A DNA stretch of 64,000 nucleotides, taken from the NCBI RefSeq assembly GCF_001649575.2, contig NC_051441.1, positions 10,674,358-10,738,357 of the forward strand, given 5' to 3'. Source of the stretch: Kryptolebias marmoratus (Eukaryota; Chordata; Actinopteri; Cyprinodontiformes; Rivulidae). Shown piece after piece: positions 23,901 through 34,695 of this stretch. The translations under genes and the position numbers were made by a program. A model generated the notes under the pieces. That model saw only the letters and a list, made by a program, of their open reading frames with translations. It did not search any database and was not told the origin of the DNA. Every line of letters begins with the position of its first letter. Within the stretch, counting starts at the first letter, position 1.

Positions 23901-26900
23901 CAGACTCTGCCACATGTGCAGAGACATGAGTGATTCAAACAATAACATACGTACTGTGTTCACAAGCAGCCATAAATGATTCAGGCTAATAAGAAAAACA
24001 CACAAATTTAATGCTATTATGCTCATATTAAACACACAGAAATTGCCTAATTTCATGCACAGAGACAAAACTGAAGCTTACACTAATTGGAGAAATTACA
24101 TTTTCTGGGAAAATGCAGTGTGAATGCTGAGTGCTGAATGTGCTGAAGAAGCTGTTAAAAGTTAAAAGAAGCAAAACACTAGCTTAAAGCCAAAAATGTC
24201 AAAATGCAAGCAAAAATTGTAAATATAGCAAAAGGCTGGCAAAAAGCTAAAAGTAATAAAATGCTAGTTAAAAGCTAAACATAGCAAAATTCTTGCTAAA
24301 GGCAGTAAATGTTTAGCTAAAAGCTAAAGTAGTAGTTATAAGTATGAAAAAGGTGAGCTAGAAGCTTAAAGTAGCAGAACAGCAGCTAATAGTGTGGATA
24401 CTGAGTCCGTATTCATGCAATTAATCAGTTACACTAATGCACAGACTGGATGTAAAACACACAGAGTCAGCTAGGCTTATTGTCTGTCACATACAAACAC
24501 AAAGCTGTTATAAGAAAAAGTCTGCGACACGTCTTTAAGCAGTTGTTACATGGCTATCACATTTTCTGTCACTTAGGAGCAGCTGACAGCAGCAGGAGCA
24601 GAATAATAAGTCTAAGATTTATGGAGGAAACCAATGAAAATCGACACCGAGTGGCACACAGACACAAATAGAGCAAACAAGCGTTGGTGAGCAAACACAA
24701 CAGACTCCAACCCCCCACTTGTGCTGACCCTCACCCTTAATTTCCATTTCTATGGTTTGCTCCCATCAGCACAGAGTCTGTTGCAGCACCATGACACCCA
24801 GAGAATTAACTACTGGAGCTCACTGGTCTTACCAATTCCTCAGCCCATGGCCAGCCTTATATAACAGGCCTACTTTTATACTCCCTAATAGAAACACTAT
24901 TGTTGCCACACAACCAGACTCTTTAGAAGATGTTGGGGTTCAGTGGAGCAGGGGGAAGCAAGATGGGTGAGAGGAGATGGGGAGAATGCAGATCAGAGAA
25001 GAGAGAGGTGGATGGAGAGGGATGAAGCAGGAGGGACTGAGGTGTTGTTATGAGACACCCGGGAACTGATGAAGGAGAGGAGAGCGAAAGAAAAGAGGCT
25101 CTCAGTCTGAAAGGAAGGAAGAAAAGATAGATGGCGTAAGGACGAGGAAGGAGCCCTATTTAGTGGGGGAGAGATGGAAGAGTGATCTCTTCAGGGACAT
25201 TTTCTTTTCATCTTAAATAGCAAACATGTTTAGTAATCTGTCAGTAAATCCAGCAGCCCACACAAAACACACGACTGCAGGGCTTTCCTCCAAGAACAAA
25301 AAAAAGCATGAGTCAACTACAACATGAACACAGAGACAAATCAAAAGACAGCTTACTGACAATCAGAATACATGAATATACAAAAAAAACTTCCTTTACT
25401 GAGCCACCCACAATGCAGACACACAAACACACTCAGTCATGTATTTTAACATGACTCATAAACTGCTAAACTGCTTGGTAAACCAAAGGAAACCCTTTGA
25501 CATGATCTTAAGCTTTTACAGAATACACATTCAGACTTTATATAGGTCATGTTAGAAGTGTATTTAAATATGAATAAGAAAAGATACCATTATAAAATGC
25601 TTTTGTAAGTAGGAAGACTAAATCACATTTTAAACCTGCTGATAAAACAGATGCATACCAGTGATTGAAGAAATGCTGATTTTTTTTAATATATTCATTT
25701 AATTATGTAAATTTTTTCATTTATTTTTTTTAAATTTAAAATAGTTACAATTATGAGCATTAAATTTCAAACCCTATTTGAAGTAACTGTATTTAAATTG
25801 GTGTAATTGAAATCAAAACAGTAAAAATATTGGTTAGATGTTAAAGCAGGCTCTTCATTCTTTTATTTTATGCTATAGAATACTTTAATACACGAACCAT
25901 ATTTAAATATGCTGCTTGACTAAGGAAAAACTAGAAAAAGGAATAGGTTAAATCTTTTTAAAGTGTAGTTCTATAAATGGTTTTCAGAACATTTAATATC
26001 TTACCTGTTGTAGATAGCCCTTTGAACAACCTCAGTTTGGAGAAACCTTTGACCAGATTTATGAGTTACCAGGTAATCTGAGCATCACCAAGACCAAAGT
26101 GGATTTCTGAAATCTTAAAAAAACTCAAGTCTCAAAATTTTCTTATCAATTCAAGCAAATGCTGTTTCACAAACCTATACATTGCAGTCAGTGTTGCATT
26201 ACATGGTTCTTCACATTGAATTTCTTTATTTTTCGTTTTGTATGTGCAAATAGTATCTCCATTTTCAGCTGTTATATTTTTTAAAACATGCAAGTTATAC
26301 TCAAAACACTATTAGCTTATAGGTGCTGAGTAGCTTGTCTTGTAAGGACGATCAATGTATGTTTAATCGAAACCCATCCATGTGTCGCCTCCACACGTGT
26401 GCTGTCGTTATAGATCAGAGCACGGCCAGATGTGCAGGAGCTGCGCCGATGGCAGAGGGAGCTGAGGGAGAACCGTGACATTGCCAAAACAGTTACGCAA
26501 TTCTGGGCGCAACGAGAGCGTCGAGGTGAGCGCGTGCACACGCACATCAACACACATTGTCACTAAACGCAAGGCTTACAGGTAATATGATACTGTTGAC
26601 TTTCTCTAGCAGCCAACAAACAGCTACTTATACAAGAAAATGCATAAATTTCACCCCATTCATATTTAAGCAAAGACATGCTTATATAATAGACCGTGTC
26701 AGTCCATGCACCGTACAGCTTCGCACACCTAAACTGCTGCAGAGATACAGTATTCATCCTAACATTGCTTTGATGTTAAAGCTGAGAAAGGAGGATTCTG
26801 GCAGCAGCGGCACATGGGGAGAATGAGGACGAGTTGCAGAGATAAAGACAGCCTCCAAATGAAAAAGAAAGTATCTCTGCAGGGCTCAGGCTGTGTTTGT

Positions 26901-27002
26901 GTGATGGAGATGGCAGTGGGTGGGGGCAGGGGGTACATGTGAAGAAAGAGAGGAGTTGCAGAGTGAAGAAGCCGATAGACTACGGCAGAGAAACATAAGA
27001 TG

Positions 27003-27052
<50 letters not shown>

Positions 27053-29517
27053 TTGGGAGTACTGTCTGCACACATGAAGGACAGAGAACAGCAGCTGAGA
27101 ATGCACACCAGTGACCAGTGTGACTGACTGGCATTAGTGCTCAAGGATACCGACTAAACTTTGTCCTTGGGAATGCACACAAGCACAAATTTGTCCAAGT
27201 GATTCCAAATTAGCTCCTACTAAAATAAAAGTTACCAAATAAAACATGTTGGAAAACTTTTATAAATCCTCAGAGAAGGAAAAGGACATATTTAACATCA
27301 TGAGCATCGAGCATTTTCTTAACCTAAGTACACTTCCCAAACAGTAACTGAAAAATGTTAAATTAATGTAAAATAAGCTGAAATTTTAGCTACAGTTAGG
27401 ACCTCTTGGCTGACAATTTATTCCTTAAAAACAAATTTAAAAGTTTGCGTCCCAGCACCAAAAACTTAAACAGCACTTAAGGTGTTTTTAAACAACTAGG
27501 TTGTGATAGGTTGAAAGGGAATATTAAGTTCTGGCTACGAAAAAGACAAATGTCAGAGTGGACAAAGAACTTCTTTGTTGTGGATTGTAACCAGATGCTA
27601 AAAATAATGGACTGGTTTTGGAGGGCATTGTTACTTGCGGGCCTGTTGGATCCATAGTCACAAGCTGTGCCTCTGAACAAATTATAAAAGCATGCATTGT
27701 TCATTTTTTTACTGTGGTTGTTCTTCTAGTTTAAGCCAACCTTTCAACTGATTTGACTTCACATGACATCACTGGGTTGGACCAATGTGCAGTTAGCTAG
27801 TTGGAGGGTTCAACTCAGGCTTGTCCCTCTTCCCTTAGCATTGGGTCAATCCTTATAATTCCTCTCTCTCTTTTAGCAGAGCACACTATAACAAAGAATT
27901 AGATACTTGCTGTATTTTTTCACCCACAAAACATTCTTAAAACACATTATAACCATCCCTTTCAGTTGCCAAGTGACCAGATAAATCAAAATGACACTAA
28001 AATACTGAAATACCCAGATTTAGCTACACAGCATTGTTGTGGTTTTCTACTCTTCCTCAAAATGGCAAACCGCCTATTCTTTCATCGAGGTGCACTTTAG
28101 TCCATATGGTGTTGTTGTATTGTATCGCCAATAACACACATGATCATATTTGTGTTTGTGTTTTTCACAAACAATGACCAACGCCGCCATGAACACGGGT
28201 TGTCCCTGCACTAACACATTCCACACAACAAAGGCGCTCGCTGCAGCCATGGCAGGCCTACAAATATTCCTCTGCTGTGGTGCTGCACTGACCTGACATA
28301 ATAGCAAGGGGGCCTGAGGGGGGTGTCTGCGTGTGTAACACACTGTGTTTATGTACAAGAGAGTCTGCTCAGACTGCCATCCTGAATGAAAACCATTTTT
28401 GACCTCTTTAATCAAATCTAAACTGGATTAAAAAAAATGAGAGTAAAACAAATTATTTTGAAGGAGAAGGGGAGAAAGAGAGATGCTGAAATTGCAGTTT
28501 CTTAGCTGTTTTTTGTCTGTTGTTATTTTGGGGTGTAATGCAACAAGCACGGACAGCCGTGTTTAGCACAAAGACAGAAATAGAGAGAGAACAAAATTAT
28601 TTAGGGAAGCCCCCCCCTAACCACCCATTCATCTGTAAACAGCCTATTTAAATTGATCCAGCAACAGCTGCACTCCTCCTATTTGACCTGAGGAGACCAG
28701 CATGCTGTGCCTCTTCTGCCATTTCATAGGCTGAAATCAGAGTTATTCAGATATGGAGGAAAAAAAACAAACAATAGAGCAAAGAGCAGGCACATACTGA
28801 AATGTGAAAAAGTCAAAAGGTGACAGGTCACTGAACAGGTGCTGCTATCAGCAGTTCATGAATCATCAAATGTTTACCGTCAGTGCAAACCTTTAGGAAG
28901 TTTTCAAGCATGTTGTACATTCATGTAGTCGGTCCTGAAAGTAATTTGTGTAGCAAATTGTGTGTTTTACATTACATAATTGTTTAATGTTATACTCTCT
29001 GTAATTTATTAAATATATATTTCTGTACATTTTTCATATTCAGTTTCTGTCGTAAGCATGGTGTGACACCAATGACGAAATTTCCCAAAATTTGCAACAC
29101 AAGAAAAAATGTAAATAAAAACTCCTAATTCTCACATTTAATTAAAATTCATGTAAAAGAAACATAAATGTATAAAAATTGTATACATAAAACTCCTCTC
29201 TACACCTCTACATTTTTTTTACCACCTAGGATTTGGAGTGGCACTGCATCTTTAATTTTAAAAACTATACACAGAATTTTTTTTTTCTATCAATTCTTTT
29301 TAGAAGATTTGCTTTCAAGGATTTATGGGAACATTTCAGTATTTGTACAAAACTTATTTTTGAAATGTTTGAATATTTTGTATACTTTTAATTTTTTAGA
29401 TTGTGAATTCCTTCAAAGCAACCAGCATACCAAATAAAATACGTTTGTTGTGTGTTTCCAGTGGCTTTGAGTGAGAAACATCTATCAGAAAGCCGCCACC
29501 ACCCAGATGACCCCTGA
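17910..29517 (+). CDS. IQCK: IQCK, IQ motif-containing protein K (8 exons, 213 aa)
   Basis: Exons: 17910-17961, 18034-18141, 18224-18321, 18570-18622, 18747-18824, 19164-19248, 26414-26525 and 29462-29517; they total 642 nt and join in frame. Matches to IQCK are LWEQVC near the start, [27 protein letters not shown], the HPRPPIPL...[12 protein letters not shown] block, and [18 protein letters not shown]. The IQ motif ([11 protein letters not shown], about residues 148-158) fits IQxxxRGxxxR, the calmodulin-binding consensus, and is split by intron 6 after YK. The C-terminus [11 protein letters not shown]...DDP is not recognisably conserved. The product is shorter than human IQCK (about 287 aa), mostly at the N-terminus; a further upstream exon cannot be excluded, but the ATG at 17910 follows a promoter-like sequence. 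The exon 3 donor (GTTTAC) is weak. The molecular role of IQCK is poorly known. GPRC5B as neighbour supports orthology. Confidence 0.92.
20025..20042 (+). promoter_or_regulatory. CTCF-like motif in IQCK intron 6
   Basis: The sequence GCACCAGCAGGGGGCAAC matches the CTCF core (CCASCAGGGGGC type) on the + strand. It points away from the minus-strand motif at 16482. This is a motif match only. Confidence 0.45.
22270..22915 (+). repeat. Dispersed repeat family with YY1-like motif, head-to-tail pair
   Basis: Two related copies follow each other. Shared landmarks are TTAGCAAAATATCTCA, TTTTAATGAAACTT, CTACAACTGATT, an AAGATGGC or AACATGGCGGCC core (22352 and 22637), and GTAGCTGAGAGTCAT. The same landmarks recur near 43.9, 44.2, 51.3, 59.0 and 60.6 kb, always in this orientation. 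The class of element is unknown to me. Confidence 0.8.
24150..24400 (+). repeat. AGCTAAAA-type imperfect tandem repeat
   Basis: The stretch is built from variants of roughly 24-28 bp of the form AGCAAAANGCTAGCTAAAAG. A reverse-complement copy of the whole unit, including the flanking GAGTGCTGAATG-like edge, lies at 48125-48310, so the array moved or was copied as a block. Confidence 0.75.
25985..26200 (+). repeat. Partial copy of the 41.2-kb inverted-repeat element
   Basis: The segment TCTTACCTGTTGTAGATAG (26000) through CCTCAGTTTGG and on to GACCAAAGTGG matches the left part of the element at 41174-41745. No matching right terminal repeat is visible here, so this copy looks truncated. Confidence 0.7.
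26526..29461 (+). other. IQCK: IQCK intron 7 (2.9 kb)
   Basis: No coding sequence is recognised. The intron has a GT microsatellite at 27004-27048. At about 28540-28760 lies a higher-complexity, less AT-rich stretch (TTTAGGGAAGC, CCTATTTAAATTGATCC, CAACAGCTGCAC E-box) that looks enhancer-like. This is appearance only. Confidence 0.55.
27004..27048. repeat. (TG)n microsatellite, about 22 units
   Basis: Uninterrupted alternating TG for 45 bp. It makes artificial His-Thr reading frames on the minus strand, which are not genes. Confidence 0.97.
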
Positions 29518-31418
29518 GGCTGGTGAGTGGCTGACCCCCCCTGCCTGTGCAATGGGAAGGAAACATCCTTCTCACAACTGAGTAATTTCCTGGCTGTATG
29601 TGAAACAGCCTGACTCCAGCTGAACTTGAAACACTCGAGCTAACCTGGAAGTGCTGTTAACTGTCCTTCGCTCCATGTGCAGGGTTTTTCTGTTTTTTAA
29701 AGGCTATATAGTTTTGTTGCTCCGGCGTCAAACTGACCAAAGTGATCAGTCATACAAGCCACTGAAAAGGCCCTATAACCAGCTGAGCATGGCCAAGCAT
29801 GAATTTACGATCTGAGATTTGTGTCTAATCATTTTATTGCTCCTATTCCCTCTTTGATTGATCGCTTCCCTTCACGAGTCTCACCCAACAAATGAGCACC
29901 ATATAGCTTTGTTCCAATAACACTGTCAGGAGGGGAGACCTCTTGCAACAGACTTAATATTTTTTCTTGGCACCTCCAGCTTATATCTCACCACTAGATG
30001 ACCACATTTCTTTGTTTTTTTTTCTTTTCTTTTTCCTTAACAATACAAATCACAAAAGAGTATATGGCGTTTCCACTTTAACCAGTAGAATGATGACTTC
30101 AGAGTATCAAAGGTTTTGGATAGATTTGTCTTAAAATAATATTAAGCAATTATCATCAGAATGTGTATTATACATGTAATTATAATGTCTAATTTTGTGT
30201 GAATCTCTTGGTATATTTGGTCCTTGTTTTATTTTTGTATAGTCTCACATCCAGCAGGCTTGGGTGACGGCTGAATTTCAACACCATCAGCTCTCTGCTT
30301 TGTGCATGCGCTGGGGATCAAACATCCTCTCAGTTTTCACGGATCGACTGTGAAAAGTTTATAAAATTTCATTTGCAAAACATTAAAAGCCCCCATGCTG
30401 CTAAGCTGACTTTGCACTACTTTGATCTCCTTCATGCCAATCTAAAACTGTCCAAATTATAATTGTCCTGTCCCGGCAGCTTGTCAATTAAACCAGGCGA
30501 GTAAAGTGCACTTTAGGCATATTTCCATCTCCCCACAAACCGAGCATATACCTGAGATGATGCACTGTGGTTTAGGATTTCTTGACCCTCCCCTTCTCTG
30601 ATATCTTTAATGTGAGGCGTTGGGTCAAAACGTATCTCTGATATGTGGATACCTGGTAGACAGCTGCCACTGGGTAAGATGATTAAACAGCCCATTTTAC
30701 GCTAGGCACATCTGATACTGGTGCTAGCTCCACAAAGTCTGGCAACACTGGGCAAGACTGAAACTAGATCACACAGCCCTGGAGAGGAGGTGGCACCAGG
30801 CTGTCACAATGTAGCCTGATAGCAACCGGTAGCTTCCACCCTGTGGGTGTAGATTACAATTGTTCTCACACATAGAGAACTTTGAGTTAGAGATCAAAAC
30901 TCAAACACTTCTTTCTTTTAGTTCTTTTTTAGCTGTAAATATGCTACATTTTAAGCTATACTATACTAACAACATTGTGCTAGGAAAAAACACTGTGGCA
31001 AGCTTTTTGAAACTCCTACAATAGTTTGGTGAGTTCTCCATTACATGACTCTGCATTGATTTGTGTGCTCTGGGTTCATGTAGCATTAATTAGAATGCAC
31101 ACACCGCTCTTCGACGAGGGTGCTGCACCCAGAAGGGCACAGTTCTTTTTGTTGTTGTAGTTGTTAGCATTTCAAGTAATGTGTTTGCTTCGTGATGTTC
31201 TGACCTGTAGGCAGGTCCCCTAGTGATAGCTACTAAACGTACAAACTGCAGTTCTCTGTCATTTGTAGCCTTTAGAGCCCCCATGTGAACACACACCACC
31301 TGATTGTTGTCTCCTTTTTTTCTTTAATAACAAAAAGAAAAGATTCATTAATATCCTCCCAAATGTCAACATTCACCTGGCTTTTATTTCGACAGTTTCC
31401 AGAACAACCATGTTTCAG
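29518..31418 (+). other. IQCK: IQCK 3' flank, possible 3'UTR
   Basis: No AATAAA lies soon after the IQCK stop; the first good + strand signals are at 31419 and 31436. Either the IQCK 3'UTR is about 1.9 kb or a weaker signal is used earlier. The part 30240-30800 is less AT-rich and contains TAATTG and CAATTAAACC motifs, so it could be a regulatory element. No gene is seen. Confidence 0.4.
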
Positions 31419-31470
31419 AATAAAACACCAGATCCAATAAAAAGTTAATTACAAACATGACACTTTTATT
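31419..31470. terminator. Facing poly(A) signals of IQCK (+) and GPRC5B (-)
   Basis: AATAAA occurs on the + strand at 31419-31424 and 31436-31441. AATAAA occurs on the - strand at 31465-31470 (TTTATT on +), and again at 31383-31388. The convergent genes could thus end within about 50 bp of each other or overlap. Use of these signals is inferred. Confidence 0.45.
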
Positions 31471-34400
31471 GAACTTTTTTTTTTTTCCTGAATTGGTTAC
31501 AGAAACAACAGAATTAGCTGGGTTTTTTTCTTTTTCTAATTAAGGAATTAAGTTTCTATACATATGCATGCTGCATCACGGCACAGTCATAGCTGTGAAA
31601 ACCATTATTACCCGTTAGCTGACCCTCCTGGAACAGTCTGAAGGCAAGACAAATCAGCAGAGGACAGGCAAGGACATGTTGAGCCCAGGAAGGATGGGTG
31701 TTCAGATGGGCTACCTGGAGACAACAAACTTAACATAGATGTTTTGTGCAAATTTCACCACAGTCTACTTGGTTTTTAACACAGAGACAATATCAGTTGG
31801 AAGATTTTTGTTTTTTTTTGTTTTGTTTTGTTGTTTTTTTTTTACCCTCAAGTTTTCACACCCCAACAGAGGAAGTTATTGTTAGGTCCACTAAAGATGA
31901 GACGTTTCCTTTTGTGGGGAATCATACTATTTTGGACCAACCCCTGATTTTAATCTCTTTACTTCACAACAAGCAGCTCACGTTTGTGTTTTCGAAAGCA
32001 CAGACATTAAATGTGTCATTTGATATACATTGAAATTATGATTTCTGTCACATAAATAGAGTTAGTATCCAAAAGTACATCTGAGAAAGATCTTATATGT
32101 AGAAATGGTGATAAGCATGCACAGATAGGTAGTCGACAAGTGCAAAATCTACAAAGTCACATCATGTTGTTATTCTTTTTTTTTTTTTGTACTCCACATT
32201 AAGTGAAAACATCACAAGAATTCAAACATCCATCCTCAACTCTGAGTATTGGAACTTACAGCTTACCACAAAAACCCCTGAGGACAGTTCTTCTTGCATG
32301 GATCTGGTTCTGGCCAGGGTTGGCCCAAACACAGCTTGAAGTGGGAGGGCAAGTTGTGTTTGGGTTTGGAGCTGGTCTGCAAGTAGCAGTCCTATTTTAG
32401 AATAGCCAGAGTGTAAGACATAAACATACAGCAGCATTTAAGGGTCGACCCCTGCTCCTTTCTTAGTCGAGGGCTGATGTACGTTCAGGGGTCACTTGAC
32501 TGGCTATTGGTGAGACTGAATTTACTGTAATCCACCCACCCTACTCTGCTCTTTATTGTTACCCTTAGAGTATTACCAAATTATTCTTTGTTTACTGCAT
32601 GAAGTGCCAAAGTTATTCACAGCTATTGTCATTTTTCTGAAAAATCTTAAAATGTATGTGTTTGTACCCCTCACTGTCTTCTGAGAACAGAAGGTAAAAG
32701 CACGATAAATTCATTTAAACTCGCATAAATTCCATGAACATTAAGCAAACAAAAAACAAAATAAAAGCATATCTAATCCTGGCAAAACATTTCCAAAAGT
32801 ACTAGTTTGAAAAAATAAGACACAAGCAAAATTAAAATAATAGCATATGGAACAAAAGGCAGAGTTTGAACATAAAGCAATTGTATACTAAAAAGAAAAT
32901 AAAAATAAGTTTGTCATATGATGCCCAAAACTCAGCCTACATTTTAAAAAAAGGAAAAGTAAACAAGCAAGCAAAGCTTTACAGCACTACTTTATATACA
33001 CAGTTCCTCTGGTGATAGCTGGTGCCACAATGAAGGAAAAATGTGTAAAATAGAGACTCTAGTTGAACAAGGAGTCCTTATTGGCACGGTGACTGACAAC
33101 AGAGAGACAGGAGGAAGGTGAGGAGGAGGAGGAGGGAAGGAGAGTTTCTTCATGAAATAAAGAAGACAACCACACTAACAGCAGCTCCCACATCATGCAC
33201 AAAGGCAGGCCAGGGAGCCATTTTCTCACACAGATCAGAAGCTGAGGGAAGGAGATTTCACTGTCGCTTAGACACCCCTCAGACCCCCTCCCACCTTCCT
33301 TCTCCTCCTCTTATATTTGATCTTCCTCTTTCTTCTCCACAGTGTCAATCTGATCTCTCTGTGGCTCCAGACTATCTCCACACAGCAGCCACAGCTCTAT
33401 ATTTATATTCTGTCACTCACAGTGTGACTACTGTACCCACACTTGTGTTGTTCTAGTTGTTCTATACCTCACCAGAGAGTTATGTGAAAATTTATCATTA
33501 AAAAAAAAATACACACACACAACTTGGACTTTGAATTTCACCGCCAACGCTCATAAAAATCACAACACTTACAAACACAGATAGAGGAACTAAGAGCGAG
33601 AGACTTTTTTTCCTGTTTATTTCCTCGCTCTGTTTCCTGCTGATCTAAAGTGACAGTCTCTCCTGGCTGCTTCGATCTGCCAGTGGCCACCGGAGATGTG
33701 AGAGAGCACAGCGGTCTGACCTACATTCCCATCGCTGCACCGCCCCCGGTGATGACTGACGGCCTCCTCCTCCAATCATATCACACTCTGCTCCTTTGTG
33801 CAGTTTGATAGCAGCATGTGATCCCTCCGTACAAGTGCTTTAGACTGCATTTGTTGTGTCTGCAACCACTGGAAACTTTCTCCCCAGTTCACAGTTTGTA
33901 TTTTTCAATGTGTCCATGCAGGTGGGAGGATGACACAAGGTGAAGAGTGTGATGTGTTATGACCACAGATAGAACAGTGGCAGCAACAGGGAGAAATTGA
34001 GGAAAAAGGCCAGTGTGGACAAACTGGAGGAGGCGAGTTTGTTGGATTGAGAGAGTCTTAGAGAACACACACATTTCTTTTTATATTCTGTACATAGACA
34101 CCGACAGAGGCTGGATAATCTTTAAGAGGGCTGTGCTCGAGTTTTACAATTGTTTGTGTGCTCTGTCTACATGCGGAGTGTGGATGGATGGAGGACAGAG
34201 CCAAATGTTTCCACTTGAGCACCAGCATTGTACGGAGCAGCACAAAACACATCCTTCCTGACAGGATGAGAGCTAAATCAGAATGAAGCAATAGATTTCA
34301 CAGTTTTCAAGAATGCCTATGATGCTGGAGCAAATTGTATAAAAATGATACTGCGTGTTGACAATTTCAGATCTGAGTCGGCGGTTGTTCTATTTTACTT

Positions 34401-34695
34401 CTTGCTGGACATGTTTCAGCGTTTCAAGTTTTTCACCTCTTCTGTGGAGTGTTGTGTGCAGGAAAAGTTTTAGCTCTGTCCTCCATATCCTGCTTTGTCT
34501 CAGTCTCACACACATTAATTCAATACTTGATTGGCACAGAGTCAGTGTTAAAGTCTGTACACAGAGTGAAAGGGCCCTGCAGGCGTCCATGCCACCGAAA
34601 GTCCAATCCAACCAAACAGAGCCCTAGTCCCGGACCCCCTTCCTTCTCACCCCCATTCATCCTATTCTCTTTGTTCTCTGCTGCACATACTTCTT
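31471..34695 (-). other. GPRC5B: Probable GPRC5B 3'UTR (about 3.2 kb)
   Basis: The region lies between the GPRC5B stop codon and the first good minus-strand AATAAA. It contains no recognised exon or repeat apart from poly-T runs near 31810 and 32180. Long 3'UTRs are usual for this gene family. Exact extent is not shown by the sequence. Confidence 0.4.

Larger units (their letters stand above)
19249..26413 (+). other. IQCK: IQCK intron 6 (7.2 kb)
   Basis: No exon of another gene was recognised. The intron holds a CTCF-like site near 20030, a YY1-motif repeat pair (22270-22915), an AGCTAAAA-type array (24150-24400) and a partial inverted-repeat element (25985-26200). The stretch 24900-25200 is purine-rich (GGAGAG-like) and unassigned. 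A reading frame of about 90 codons at 20274-20543 resembles nothing I know. Confidence 0.7.

Noticed and set aside
26759..27134. Minus-strand frames rich in His-Thr
   Set aside because: They are translations of the (TG)n microsatellite at 27004-27048.
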